Source of the DNA: Paenibacillus sp. 481
Lineage (GTDB): Bacteria; Bacillota; Bacilli; Paenibacillales; Paenibacillaceae
Reading direction: 5' to 3'
NCBI RefSeq assembly: GCF_021223605.1
Contig: NZ_CP075175.1
Coordinates: 1-64,000 of the forward strand
Length of the DNA stretch: 64,000 nucleotides
In this document: piece after piece, positions 41,080 to 47,940 of the stretch
How positions within the stretch are numbered: the stretch's first letter is position 1
Layout: each line of letters opens with the position of its first letter
The notes under the pieces: model-generated
The model's input: only the letters and a program-made list of their open reading frames with translations
Databases searched by the model: none
Told to the model about the DNA's origin: nothing
Translations under genes and position numbers: made by a program

Positions 41080-41091
41080 CATGCCGAAAAA

Positions 41092-41140
41092 ATGACAAAG
41101 CCGATGTCAGTCGCCTACGACCACTAACATCGGCCTATAT
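41092..41140 (-). terminator. Terminator after the O-methyltransferase gene
   Basis: Stem GCCGATGT / ACATCGGC (41100-41107 and 41127-41134) followed on the minus strand by TTTGTCATTTTTT. It lies 75 bases after the stop codon. Confidence 0.7.
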
Positions 41141-41209
41141 ATTTTATATGAAATTCGCAGAAGCACAAGGTGCTAGCGTCCTAGTTCCTCATTCCTCGTT
41201 CGTACTCAC

Positions 41210-42232
41210 TTAAACCGGTACCCCTTCTATGATCGATACAAACGTGGACGTATGCACGATGTTGTTTAAGCGGAACCCTGCTTGCTCTAATAAGTACGTA
41301 TACTCAGCTTGTGTTCGTTCTTGACCTGACGTCATCGCTAACATCTCTAAGTCAAACAAGTTGCTAAAATGTTTATTTTTCCCGTCAGGAATGATCGTTT
41401 CAAGCAACAGCAGCTTGCCGTCAGCGCGAATGCTTGCACGGCAATGTTTGAGAATTCGAATGGATTCTTCTGCCGTCCAATCATGAATAATATGTTTTAA
41501 CACCAGCGCATCGCCGGACGGCACCGATTCAAAGAAACTGCCACTTACACATGCACATCTATCCGCTAAGCCCACCTTTTGCATATGTACAGTGGTCTGC
41601 TCTATAACGGCTGCTTGATCAAACACAATGCCGTTCGCCTGTTCATAATGGCGCAGCAACTGCTCCATGAGAAGACCGTGACCACCACCAATATCTACAA
41701 TCGTATCAAATGGCGAAAAATCATACGCTTGCAGAACCGACGGGATGACATGCTGCGAAAGCCCTATCATGCCAGACTGAAACGTTTGTTCATGTTCAGG
41801 ATGATCGGCTAAATACGGAAAAAGAAGTTTGCCGTTTGCACATTCAAACGGTTTTTTTCCCGTATGTAAGCTATCTAAAATATGATCCCATGCACCTTTA
41901 CGATAAGGCGTTCCATATAAAAGCGCGTAACCACGAATCGAATCTGGCGTGTCCGAGCGTAAAAAGGAGCCTAGAGGCCCTAACTCAAATCGTTTATCGC
42001 CCAGCTCTACAAAAATATCCTCACAGCACAGAAAGCGCAGCAATCGATATAAGGTCGGTTCATCTGTTTGCGTGAGGGTAGCAAGCTCATGACAGCTACG
42101 TGGTCCGTCTGCAAGCAAATCAGGGATTTGCAGTTGGGTAACAGCAATGATTGAGCGAGGTACAATATCGCTAAGTATTTTTCGTAATAACGTTTCGGCA
42201 GCATCAGTCTTATCGGTTACAATCGTGGACAT
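41210..42232 (-). CDS. SAM-dependent O-methyltransferase
   Basis: Methyltransferase of the plant-COMT/hydroxyneurosporene type (Methyltransf_2), 340 residues. The N-terminal winged-helix dimerisation part has LLADGPRSCHELATLT and YRLLRFLCCEDIF. The SAM-binding motif DTIVDIGGGHG is near residue 172 and the catalytic-base region LKHIIHDW near 240. Such enzymes methylate hydroxyls on small aromatic or polyketide-like molecules and often sit in secondary-metabolite clusters. The start chosen is ATG at 42232, with GGAGG eight bases upstream. The gene is followed by its own terminator and preceded by the terminator of the DinB-like gene, so it is probably monocistronic. Substrate unknown; a role with the neighbouring thioester reductase is only suggested by position. 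Confidence 0.9.
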   Translation of the reverse strand: MSTIVTDKTDAAETLLRKILSDIVPRSIIAVTQLQIPDLLADGPRSCHELATLTQTDEPTLYRLLRFLCCEDIFVELGDKRFELGPLGSFLRSDTPDSIRGYALLYGTPYRKGAWDHILDSLHTGKKPFECANGKLLFPYLADHPEHEQTFQSGMIGLSQHVIPSVLQAYDFSPFDTIVDIGGGHGLLMEQLLRHYEQANGIVFDQAAVIEQTTVHMQKVGLADRCACVSGSFFESVPSGDALVLKHIIHDWTAEESIRILKHCRASIRADGKLLLLETIIPDGKNKHFSNLFDLEMLAMTSGQERTQAEYTYLLEQAGFRLNNIVHTSTFVSIIEGVPV

Positions 42233-42383
42233 GTACAGCACCTCCAAAATGTGGGTGCCGAGCATTTTGCTTACCTGGTTGCGAAGTCTTCTGTTTGTTC
42301 ATTAGCAAACTGTTCGACCCACCTGTATATTTCGCCGTAAGCATGAATATCCCTGTTTCTTCAATTCATTCGGAGCAAGCAAA

Positions 42384-42456
42384 TGAAAAAGGCACAGTCA
42401 AATGAACGCAGTCTATTTTCTCCATGAAAATAGTTGCGTTTATTTTGATCTGCACC
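42384..42456 (-). terminator. Long hairpin terminator after the DinB-like gene
   Basis: An imperfect stem of about 30 bp (42391-42420 against 42426-42456) with a five-base loop, followed on the minus strand by TTTTTCATTT. It ends the reductase/DinB-like transcript. Confidence 0.75.
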
Positions 42457-42487
42457 TTATTTTAGCGCAAACGAATGCAAGGGATCG

Positions 42488-42823
42488 TTATGATAGCGAT
42501 TTCAGGAAACCATATTCGAGCGCAGCGTTGCTGGATTGAAGCTGTTTAAGCAGCTCTTCTTTTCCGATCTCATGGTGTGGAAAATAGTTTTCGATACCAC
42601 CTTTAAATACGTGTTCAGGATCGGTCAGACGGATCGTAGCTCGTGTTACATGTTCCATAATATGAATAACGATAGCACCTATGCTCTTGTCATTGAGATG
42701 CTCTTGCTCTTGATGCCAAATCATTTCTTGCGCCAAGCTTTCCAGACACATTTGAAATTTCAGCAAATAATGATGAACCATACGATGCTTAGCTACAGTG
42801 AGAAAATAAGAACATGCGTGCAT
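42488..42823 (-). CDS. Small DinB-superfamily-like protein
   Basis: A 111-residue, mostly helical, histidine-rich protein. The part NDKSIGAIVIHIMEHVTRATIRL resembles the second helix of DinB/DUF664-type four-helix proteins, whose histidines bind a divalent metal. The fold assignment rests on this pattern only. The start is ATG at 42823 with GGGAGG six bases upstream; a TTG start 13 codons earlier lacks a site. It lies 46 bases after the thioester reductase and before a strong terminator, so the two form one operon. It could be a DinB-like thiol-dependent transferase or simply a hypothetical partner. Confidence 0.7.
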   Translation of the reverse strand: MHACSYFLTVAKHRMVHHYLLKFQMCLESLAQEMIWHQEQEHLNDKSIGAIVIHIMEHVTRATIRLTDPEHVFKGGIENYFPHHEIGKEELLKQLQSSNAALEYGFLKSLS

Positions 42824-42869
42824 CCGTTCCCTCCCACTCTGCTCGTTCGGAATAACTATCAATCTTGAG

Positions 42870-44141
42870 TTACTTTATTTGTTGTAGAATTGCGCTTGAA
42901 AAATAGTTGACCCTCTCATTATGAGCCATTAATCGGGCGAAGTACTCATAATCAATGGTGGGCCATGTAAAGCCGACTTGTCGTAAAGCGGCTAGCGTAA
43001 AAGCGCAATCATATTGGATATGCTCCATCTCTGCGACATCATCGTTCAAATCACTTTCAATCTCAAACGCCAAATCATCTTGCAAAGCATGCAACAACAA
43101 TAGCATCTCCTCAGATAGTTCACTATGGTTCATTAAATCGTGAATATACGAATAAAATTGTTCGTCAGATGTAATTTGAATCGTATATCCGAGTTGCTGT
43201 AAAAATTGTATCAACTTCTCTTGCCTAATAAAATAGGGATTCGTAATGTGATAAGTGTGACCAATAAAATCTTGATGGCTAATAAGTTTAATAATCGCTT
43301 GACTACAGCAGTCTATCGGGGTTAGCTCTACCTCTTGCGGTAAACTCGAATGGGGTGTCTTTTGCAGCACGATAATGGCTTTCATACTATTATAATATCG
43401 GTTTGAATCAATATTCGATTGAAATACACCGTCTGAATAACGGCCTACTAAATGACCGATGCGATAAACGGAACTAAGTAGCCCTTGTTTGCGCGCTTCA
43501 AATACTAGCTTTTCCGCTTCAAATTTGCTATACGAGTATACTTCGCCATAAAAATCCTGACCTCGATCAAAATCAAATTCCGTATATATACCGCCGATAT
43601 CCCCTGAAACACTCAACGTTGACATATGATGCAGTCTCTTAGACTTTCCTGCTAGGCAAAAAGAGATGACATGAGCCGTACCTGCTATATTTATTTTTTC
43701 AAAATGAGCTTTTAGACCAAAATGGCGCACATCCGCCGCACTGTGGATAACGGTATCCACCAGCCCACACAATTGTTCATATTGAGCAGGGAGCATACCC
43801 AGCTTTACTTCAGCAACATTGCCAGCGACCAAGACCAGCCTATCATTCAACAACTCTGAGAACGACTCTTTCACGTTAGCAAAATAAAAATCCCACAATT
43901 TCGCCATCCGTTCGGCTATTTCTTGTTCATTTTTGCCGCGCACAAGACAATACACCTTAGCCTCCGTCGACACCATTAAATCATACAAGAGATGAATGCC
44001 CAAAAAGCCAGTTCCCCCAGTTAACAGCACATGCTGCATCGTTTGCGAGGTGAGTGAAAATCGGGTGGGATCTGGACGCATTTCTGAACGCATTTCTGAA
44101 CGCAATCCACCCTCAGTACAATCGTTTTGATGATTCATCAT
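42870..44141 (-). CDS. Free-standing NAD(P)H-dependent thioester reductase
   Basis: Short-chain-dehydrogenase-like reductase of the family that ends many NRPS and carboxylic acid reductases (NAD_binding_4). It normally reduces a carrier-bound thioester to an aldehyde. Here it is a 423-residue protein on its own, without A or T domains. It has a Rossmann motif VLLTGGTGFLGIHLLYDL near residue 38, SAADV near 135, an active-site serine region (MSTLSVSG), and YSYSKFEAEK with the catalytic Tyr/Lys near 220. The C-terminal substrate lid is divergent. The N-terminal 34 residues are polar and contain a doubled SEMR repeat. Start: ATG with AAGGAAGGGA upstream; a second ATG follows directly. Divergent from the zinc-finger gene. 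The carrier protein it serves is not visible nearby. Confidence 0.85.
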   Translation of the reverse strand: MMNHQNDCTEGGLRSEMRSEMRPDPTRFSLTSQTMQHVLLTGGTGFLGIHLLYDLMVSTEAKVYCLVRGKNEQEIAERMAKLWDFYFANVKESFSELLNDRLVLVAGNVAEVKLGMLPAQYEQLCGLVDTVIHSAADVRHFGLKAHFEKINIAGTAHVISFCLAGKSKRLHHMSTLSVSGDIGGIYTEFDFDRGQDFYGEVYSYSKFEAEKLVFEARKQGLLSSVYRIGHLVGRYSDGVFQSNIDSNRYYNSMKAIIVLQKTPHSSLPQEVELTPIDCCSQAIIKLISHQDFIGHTYHITNPYFIRQEKLIQFLQQLGYTIQITSDEQFYSYIHDLMNHSELSEEMLLLLHALQDDLAFEIESDLNDDVAEMEHIQYDCAFTLAALRQVGFTWPTIDYEYFARLMAHNERVNYFSSAILQQIK

Positions 44142-44243
44142 GTTATCCCTTCCTTCTTTACAAATGAGTATGGGCGATTAGTCCGCCACTTTACTTGCCA
44201 AACATATCGCCAAATACTATAGGACATGTCTTATATATTTTGT

Positions 44244-44261
44244 GTTTATTAAATAATAAAC
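44244..44261. promoter_or_regulatory. Inverted repeat in the divergent promoter region
   Basis: GTTTATTA and TAATAAAC separated by two bases. It lies between the divergent reductase and zinc-finger genes and is a candidate operator. Confidence 0.4.
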
Positions 44262-44273
44262 AACGATTGCGGT

Positions 44274-44302
44274 TTGACTTCCACCAAGTCATTTGTTATA
44301 AA
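44274..44302 (+). promoter_or_regulatory. Sigma-A promoter of the zinc-finger/methionine aminopeptidase operon
   Basis: TTGACT (44274-44279), exactly 17 bases, then TATAAA (44297-44302). It lies 67 bases upstream of the ATG at 44369. Only one base in each box departs from the consensus. Confidence 0.75.
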
Positions 44303-44326
44303 TGGATTAATTAATTAATCCATTTA
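44299..44326. promoter_or_regulatory. 28-bp perfect palindrome over the transcription start
   Basis: Half-site TAAATGGATTAATT followed immediately by its exact reverse complement. It overlaps the -10 box and covers the expected transcription start, a typical position for a repressor operator. AT-rich with TGG/CCA at the edges; the regulator is unknown. Confidence 0.65.
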
Positions 44327-44368
44327 ATTTTGCAACATATTAGCGTCATCGTAAGGTGGAGATTACTT

Positions 44369-44902
44369 ATGAGTCCCGTTCTTTCCCGTCCCGATTATTA
44401 TTTAGTTGTACTGAATCAAATGAACCAAGAGGAGCTAACATGTGCGCAAGGCAGTCTGGAATGGGAACTGCGAGAATTATTATGTCTGTTAGCACATTCT
44501 GTTCAAACGAAGCAGACTTTACATGCAGACATGGTTCAGCGTATAAATCATGCCTTTCAGACGTATCACGCTGTTCAACTGAAATTAAGGGTTAACGTGC
44601 CGGAGCATGTTCATCAGGAAACTACAAGCAATAAAGCTGGAACACCTAGACAACGGTTATGTCTTCATACTGAATTTGTAGATCCGCCTGACAAGCTACG
44701 TCGCGTATATATGGAAGCGATGATAAGTTTGCTTGAGGCGATGGAACAAGAACCGTTTGAATTACAAACGTGCGCACAATGTCAACACTGGTTCATCCCT
44801 TACCAGCGTGCACAAGTGGCTAAGTTCTGTCAGGAGAAGTGTCGCAATCGGTATCATTACTTACAAAAAAAACACGCCTTAATTCGGGAGGAAGTACGAT
44901 GA
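44369..44902 (+). CDS. CGNR-type zinc-finger protein
   Basis: A 177-residue protein with a C-terminal zinc ribbon: CAQCQHWFIPYQRAQVAKFC followed by four residues and a second cysteine pair partner (QEKCRNRY), residues about 136-168. This resembles the CGNR finger of putative transcription regulators, with CRNR in place of CGNR. The N-terminal 120 residues are helical and resemble no family I can name. ATG at 44369 is chosen for the AAGGTGG nine bases upstream. The last codons overlap the start of methionine aminopeptidase (ATGA), so the two are translationally coupled. A strong promoter with a palindromic operator lies directly upstream; the protein may bind it, which is inference. Confidence 0.8.
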   Translation: MSPVLSRPDYYLVVLNQMNQEELTCAQGSLEWELRELLCLLAHSVQTKQTLHADMVQRINHAFQTYHAVQLKLRVNVPEHVHQETTSNKAGTPRQRLCLHTEFVDPPDKLRRVYMEAMISLLEAMEQEPFELQTCAQCQHWFIPYQRAQVAKFCQEKCRNRYHYLQKKHALIREEVR

Positions 44903-45645
44903 TGATTTTAAAATCCGACCAAGAGATTCAAATTATGCGAGCAGCGGGTCGTATTGTCGCTGAATGCCATGCCATGCTCGCAGAGCAAATTAAGCCAGGC
45001 GTAACGACACTAGCTCTCGATCAAATGGTCGAGAAGCACATCCGCTCAAGTGGAGCGTTACCTAGTTTTAAAGGACATCACGGCTTTACGGCTTCCATTT
45101 GTGTAGCGAAAAACGACGTGATTTGCCACGGATTTCCGGATACCAATCCGCTACTTGAAGGAGACGTCGTTACGATTGACCTCGGAGCGTTGTATAACGG
45201 TTATCACGGCGATTCCGGCTGGACTTATGCCGTAGGCCGCGTTGCTCCCGAAATCGAGCAGCTGATGGAGGTGTGCCATCAAAGCCTGCTGTTAGGAATT
45301 GAACAGGCAGTTGTCGGCAACCGTGTCGGAGATATCGGGTTTGCCATCGATACCTATGCCGAGCGCTTTGGCTACGGCAATGTAAGGCAATTTACAGGAC
45401 ACGGCCTCGGTCAACAACTGTGGGAGGAACCAGCTGTTCCCCACTACGGCAAGCAAGGAAGCGGGCCTCGATTGAAAAAAGGCTTAGCGCTTGCTATTGA
45501 GCCGATGTTTACACTTGGTGGCTGGCAAGCTTATGTGGAAGAGGACGGCTGGACCGCGCGTACGGTAGATCACTCTATTTGCGTCCAATATGAGCATACG
45601 ATTGCCATCACGGACAATGGCCCAGAAATACTAACCAAGCTTTAA
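44899..45645 (+). CDS. map: Methionine aminopeptidase, type I
   Basis: Removes the initiator methionine from nascent proteins. The 248-residue pita-bread fold shows the five metal ligands: two aspartates in TIDLGALYNGYHGDSGWT (about residues 93-110), His in TGHGLG (~172), Glu in AIEPMF (~205) and Glu in YEHTIAIT (~236). There is no N-terminal zinc-finger extension. The start overlaps the stop of the upstream gene by four bases, with GGGAGG seven bases before it; a second ATG follows at once. The essential map gene of Firmicutes normally lies in the ribosomal protein region, so this is probably a second, regulated paralogue. Confidence 0.95.
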   Translation: MMILKSDQEIQIMRAAGRIVAECHAMLAEQIKPGVTTLALDQMVEKHIRSSGALPSFKGHHGFTASICVAKNDVICHGFPDTNPLLEGDVVTIDLGALYNGYHGDSGWTYAVGRVAPEIEQLMEVCHQSLLLGIEQAVVGNRVGDIGFAIDTYAERFGYGNVRQFTGHGLGQQLWEEPAVPHYGKQGSGPRLKKGLALAIEPMFTLGGWQAYVEEDGWTARTVDHSICVQYEHTIAITDNGPEILTKL

Positions 45646-45682
45646 TGTACGAATGTCCGAATTTATGTAGAGCGATATGTCA

Positions 45683-45724
45683 CAAATGTACGGGCTATGC
45701 CGTTATACATACGCAGTACATTTG
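45683..45724. promoter_or_regulatory. Inverted repeat upstream of the AhpD-like gene
   Basis: CAAATGTAC (45683-45691) and GTACATTTG (45716-45724), perfect, with 24 bases between. It ends 18 bases before the AhpD-like start codon and has no T-run, so an operator is more likely than a terminator. Confidence 0.4.
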
Positions 45725-45742
45725 CGATGAGGAGGATTTAAC

Positions 45743-46186
45743 ATGGAAACAAGAATGAATATGGAGCGTGTGAATCCAAAAGGCTATGCGGCGATGCTAG
45801 AGCTTGAAAAATATTCAGCTTCGACTAGTCTCGATAAATCAATGAAGGAATTGATCAAAATTCGCGCTTCGCAAATAAACGGTTGTGCCTTTTGTATTGA
45901 TATGCACACCAAGGATGCGCGCAAGCATGGCGAAACCGAGCAGCGCATTTATGCGCTCAACGCATGGCGTGAAGTGCCGTTCTTCTCACCCGAAGAACGG
46001 GCCGTGCTCGCCTTGACAGAAGCGGTTACCCTCGTCACGCAAGGGCATGTGCCCGATGACGTTTACAACGAGGCACGCCGTTACTTCGACGAAACGACGA
46101 CCGCTGAAATCATTATGGCGATCGTCACGATCAACGCGTGGAATCGCATTGCGATTGCAACGCGAAAAATGCCCGCCCAAGACTAA
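45743..46186 (+). CDS. AhpD-like carboxymuconolactone decarboxylase family protein
   Basis: A 147-residue alkylhydroperoxidase-like protein. The family signature is INGCAFCIDMHTKDARKHGE (about residues 47-66), giving the redox CxxC and the proton-relay histidine. The rest matches the small CMD fold: MKELIKIRASQ before it, and EERAVLALTEAVTLV and IIMAIVTINAWNRIAIA after it. Such proteins reduce peroxides through the CxxC thiols, commonly with an unknown partner. ATG with GGAGG seven bases upstream. The gene stands alone, downstream of map on the same strand, with an inverted repeat in front and a large hairpin behind. Confidence 0.92.
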   Translation: METRMNMERVNPKGYAAMLELEKYSASTSLDKSMKELIKIRASQINGCAFCIDMHTKDARKHGETEQRIYALNAWREVPFFSPEERAVLALTEAVTLVTQGHVPDDVYNEARRYFDETTTAEIIMAIVTINAWNRIAIATRKMPAQD

Positions 46187-46217
46187 GGGCAAGCATCTTC
46201 GCGAGCGCTAAATACAC

Positions 46218-46328
46218 GTAACAAGCCTGGAAAGCTCACGCTGCTTCAAGCTGCTCAGACTGATCCGTTCAGCTTTGACAGCTTAGACAGCTTCGATCAG
46301 ATCGGTGAGCCTACTCCAGGCTTGTTGC
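46218..46328. other. Large hairpin between convergent genes
   Basis: Perfect 12-bp inverted repeat AACAAGCCTGGA / TCCAGGCTTGTT (46220-46231 and 46315-46326), with an inner GCTCAC/GTGAGC pair and an 83-base loop rich in CAGCTT repeats. It lies between the stop codons of the AhpD-like (+) and SRPBCC (-) genes. There is no T-run, so simple termination is doubtful; a structured RNA or a small repeat element is possible. Confidence 0.5.
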
Positions 46329-46373
46329 ATATCGCCCTATTTGTTATCCAACCCCATAAATCATACATGCAAC

Positions 46374-46865
46374 CTATGTTTGGGCTATATGGTCAATCAG
46401 TTGGACGTATTTCTCATATTTGACTTGCCAAATATCGCGTCTGGACTGAATGCCCCTGCCATCCAACAGGGCTTCAATGGCGTCCAGACATACATCCCAT
46501 CCGGCAATATCTTTTGGCGTATGGCTTGTTAGCTTCGTTATTTTTTCGAGGAGTACTAACCGACACCCCGCCTGCTCGACTGCATCGCCTGTAAGTTCAA
46601 ACCTAACTTGGTCTTCCCCCCACGTAAATTCGAGTACGGAATACGGTGTACAGGCCTTAATCTCCATTACTTCAAACGTTCCATCCTGCATATCGAACTT
46701 GATAGAACCGCCCTCACGCAAGTCGTCGATTTGAAGCTCAGAGAACCATTGCTTTAACTTATCGTTTTCCGTCAGCCATGACCATACCTCTTCAACAGAA
46801 TGCTGCAAATGACGCTCGAAACGCGCAAGATAACCGTGTTCGACTTGTTGGATGCTAGCTAACAT
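46374..46865 (-). CDS. SRPBCC / AHSA1-like domain protein
   Basis: A 163-residue START-like protein. The opening YLARFERHLQHSVEEVWSWLTENDKLKQWF is the typical AHSA1 start, followed by GGSIKFDMQDG, VLEFTWGED and a long C-terminal helix. Members bind hydrophobic ligands or act as co-chaperone-like proteins; no specific role can be given. ATG with AAGGAGG upstream. It is the last gene downstream of the metallophore operon on the same strand but is separated from it by a hairpin terminator (46881-46919), so only read-through would couple them. Confidence 0.88.
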   Translation of the reverse strand: MLASIQQVEHGYLARFERHLQHSVEEVWSWLTENDKLKQWFSELQIDDLREGGSIKFDMQDGTFEVMEIKACTPYSVLEFTWGEDQVRFELTGDAVEQAGCRLVLLEKITKLTSHTPKDIAGWDVCLDAIEALLDGRGIQSRRDIWQVKYEKYVQLIDHIAQT

Positions 46866-46880
46866 ATGTCAATCCTCCTT

Positions 46881-46919
46881 AAAAAGAAACCCTCGTCTTA
46901 TACAGACTCGGGTTCTCGA
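46881..46919 (-). terminator. Terminator at the end of the metallophore operon
   Basis: Stem of about 11 bp (arms 46904-46914 and 46888-46898, one mismatch) with a five-base loop and TTTCTTTTT on the minus strand, directly in front of the ribosome binding site of the SRPBCC gene. Confidence 0.7.
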
Positions 46920-46948
46920 CAAATGGGCATCTACTTTTATCATTATCC

Positions 46949-47884
46949 TTACATTTTACGCGTATACACGGTGGATTGCGGTGGTTGCTGCTCTTTCGGT
47001 TGTTCTTTCAATTGTTGGTTCGATTGTTGATTCGGTCGCTCGGTCGGTTGTGGCTTCTTCTTTCTCGAAAGTGCGATACACGCCGCAACAATGAGCACGC
47101 CCCCGAGCACCGTAATCCCATCTGGCGTTTCGGACCAGAACATAAACCCCCACGTCGCATTAAACAAGATGCCGATGTAGCGAACAACTTCAACGACGAT
47201 TGCATTTTCATGGGTAAACGCTTTGGTAAGAAAAATTTGCCCAATCAATGACACGACCCCGATACTGCCAAGCAGCACCCATTCGTACAAAGATGGCATA
47301 ACAAATTGGTTCCACATGAACGGAATGGATACGACCGTAGCCGTAGCCAAAAAGTAAAAGACGATCTCGTAGGCGTGATGCCTTTGGCTTAAATAGCGAA
47401 TCGAAGTTGCTGCCCCAGCAGCGAATAGCGCACTAAGCACACCGACGAATGCATAGATCGAGTAGGTCGAATAGTTGAACGGCTTGACGAGCAATATCGC
47501 GCCCACAAAAGCGAGCACCAGCAGCCAAATCGTCTGCTTAGATAGCTTCTCTTTCAGGAATAGCGTTGCAACGACGATAACAAATACAGGCGATAAATGG
47601 GCTAAAATGCTCGCATCGGTCAACGGTATTTTTGATATCGTATAAAAATATGCAATTAAGTAGAGGGCTCCGAGTACGCCGCGCAACGCTAGCATCGGGA
47701 TACCTTTTTTAGAAAACTCCACTTGTTGCATCCTCATCATGGCGAAAATGAGTACCGTACCTATAATACTTCTAAAAAACGCAACCTCGGATGACGGGAT
47801 CGTTGCACTTACTTCTTTGACTAACGCGTTCATAATACTGAAAATAAGGGATGAGCATATTGCCAAATAAACGCCGTTTTTCAT
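46949..47884 (-). CDS. EamA/DMT-family exporter, probable opine metallophore exporter
   Basis: Ten-helix drug/metabolite transporter with two EamA repeats (about residues 5-135 and 145-275), 311 residues. In pseudopaline-type clusters an EamA protein (CntI) exports the finished metallophore, whereas Staphylococcus uses an MFS protein (CntE). As the last gene of this operon, after CntL and CntM, it very likely exports the opine product. The C-terminal tail (about 30 residues) is Gln/Pro/Lys/Glu-rich with NQQ, KEQ and QQPP repeats and is cytoplasmic. ATG at 47884 is preferred to a GTG six codons earlier because GGAG lies eight bases before it. A GAAGTGA-rich repeat fills the gap after cntM. Confidence 0.88.
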   Translation of the reverse strand: MKNGVYLAICSSLIFSIMNALVKEVSATIPSSEVAFFRSIIGTVLIFAMMRMQQVEFSKKGIPMLALRGVLGALYLIAYFYTISKIPLTDASILAHLSPVFVIVVATLFLKEKLSKQTIWLLVLAFVGAILLVKPFNYSTYSIYAFVGVLSALFAAGAATSIRYLSQRHHAYEIVFYFLATATVVSIPFMWNQFVMPSLYEWVLLGSIGVVSLIGQIFLTKAFTHENAIVVEVVRYIGILFNATWGFMFWSETPDGITVLGGVLIVAACIALSRKKKPQPTERPNQQSNQQLKEQPKEQQPPQSTVYTRKM

Positions 47885-47940
47885 AGGTTGTTCTCCATTC
47901 ACTCATTTAAATAACTTCACTTACTTCAACTTTACTTCAC

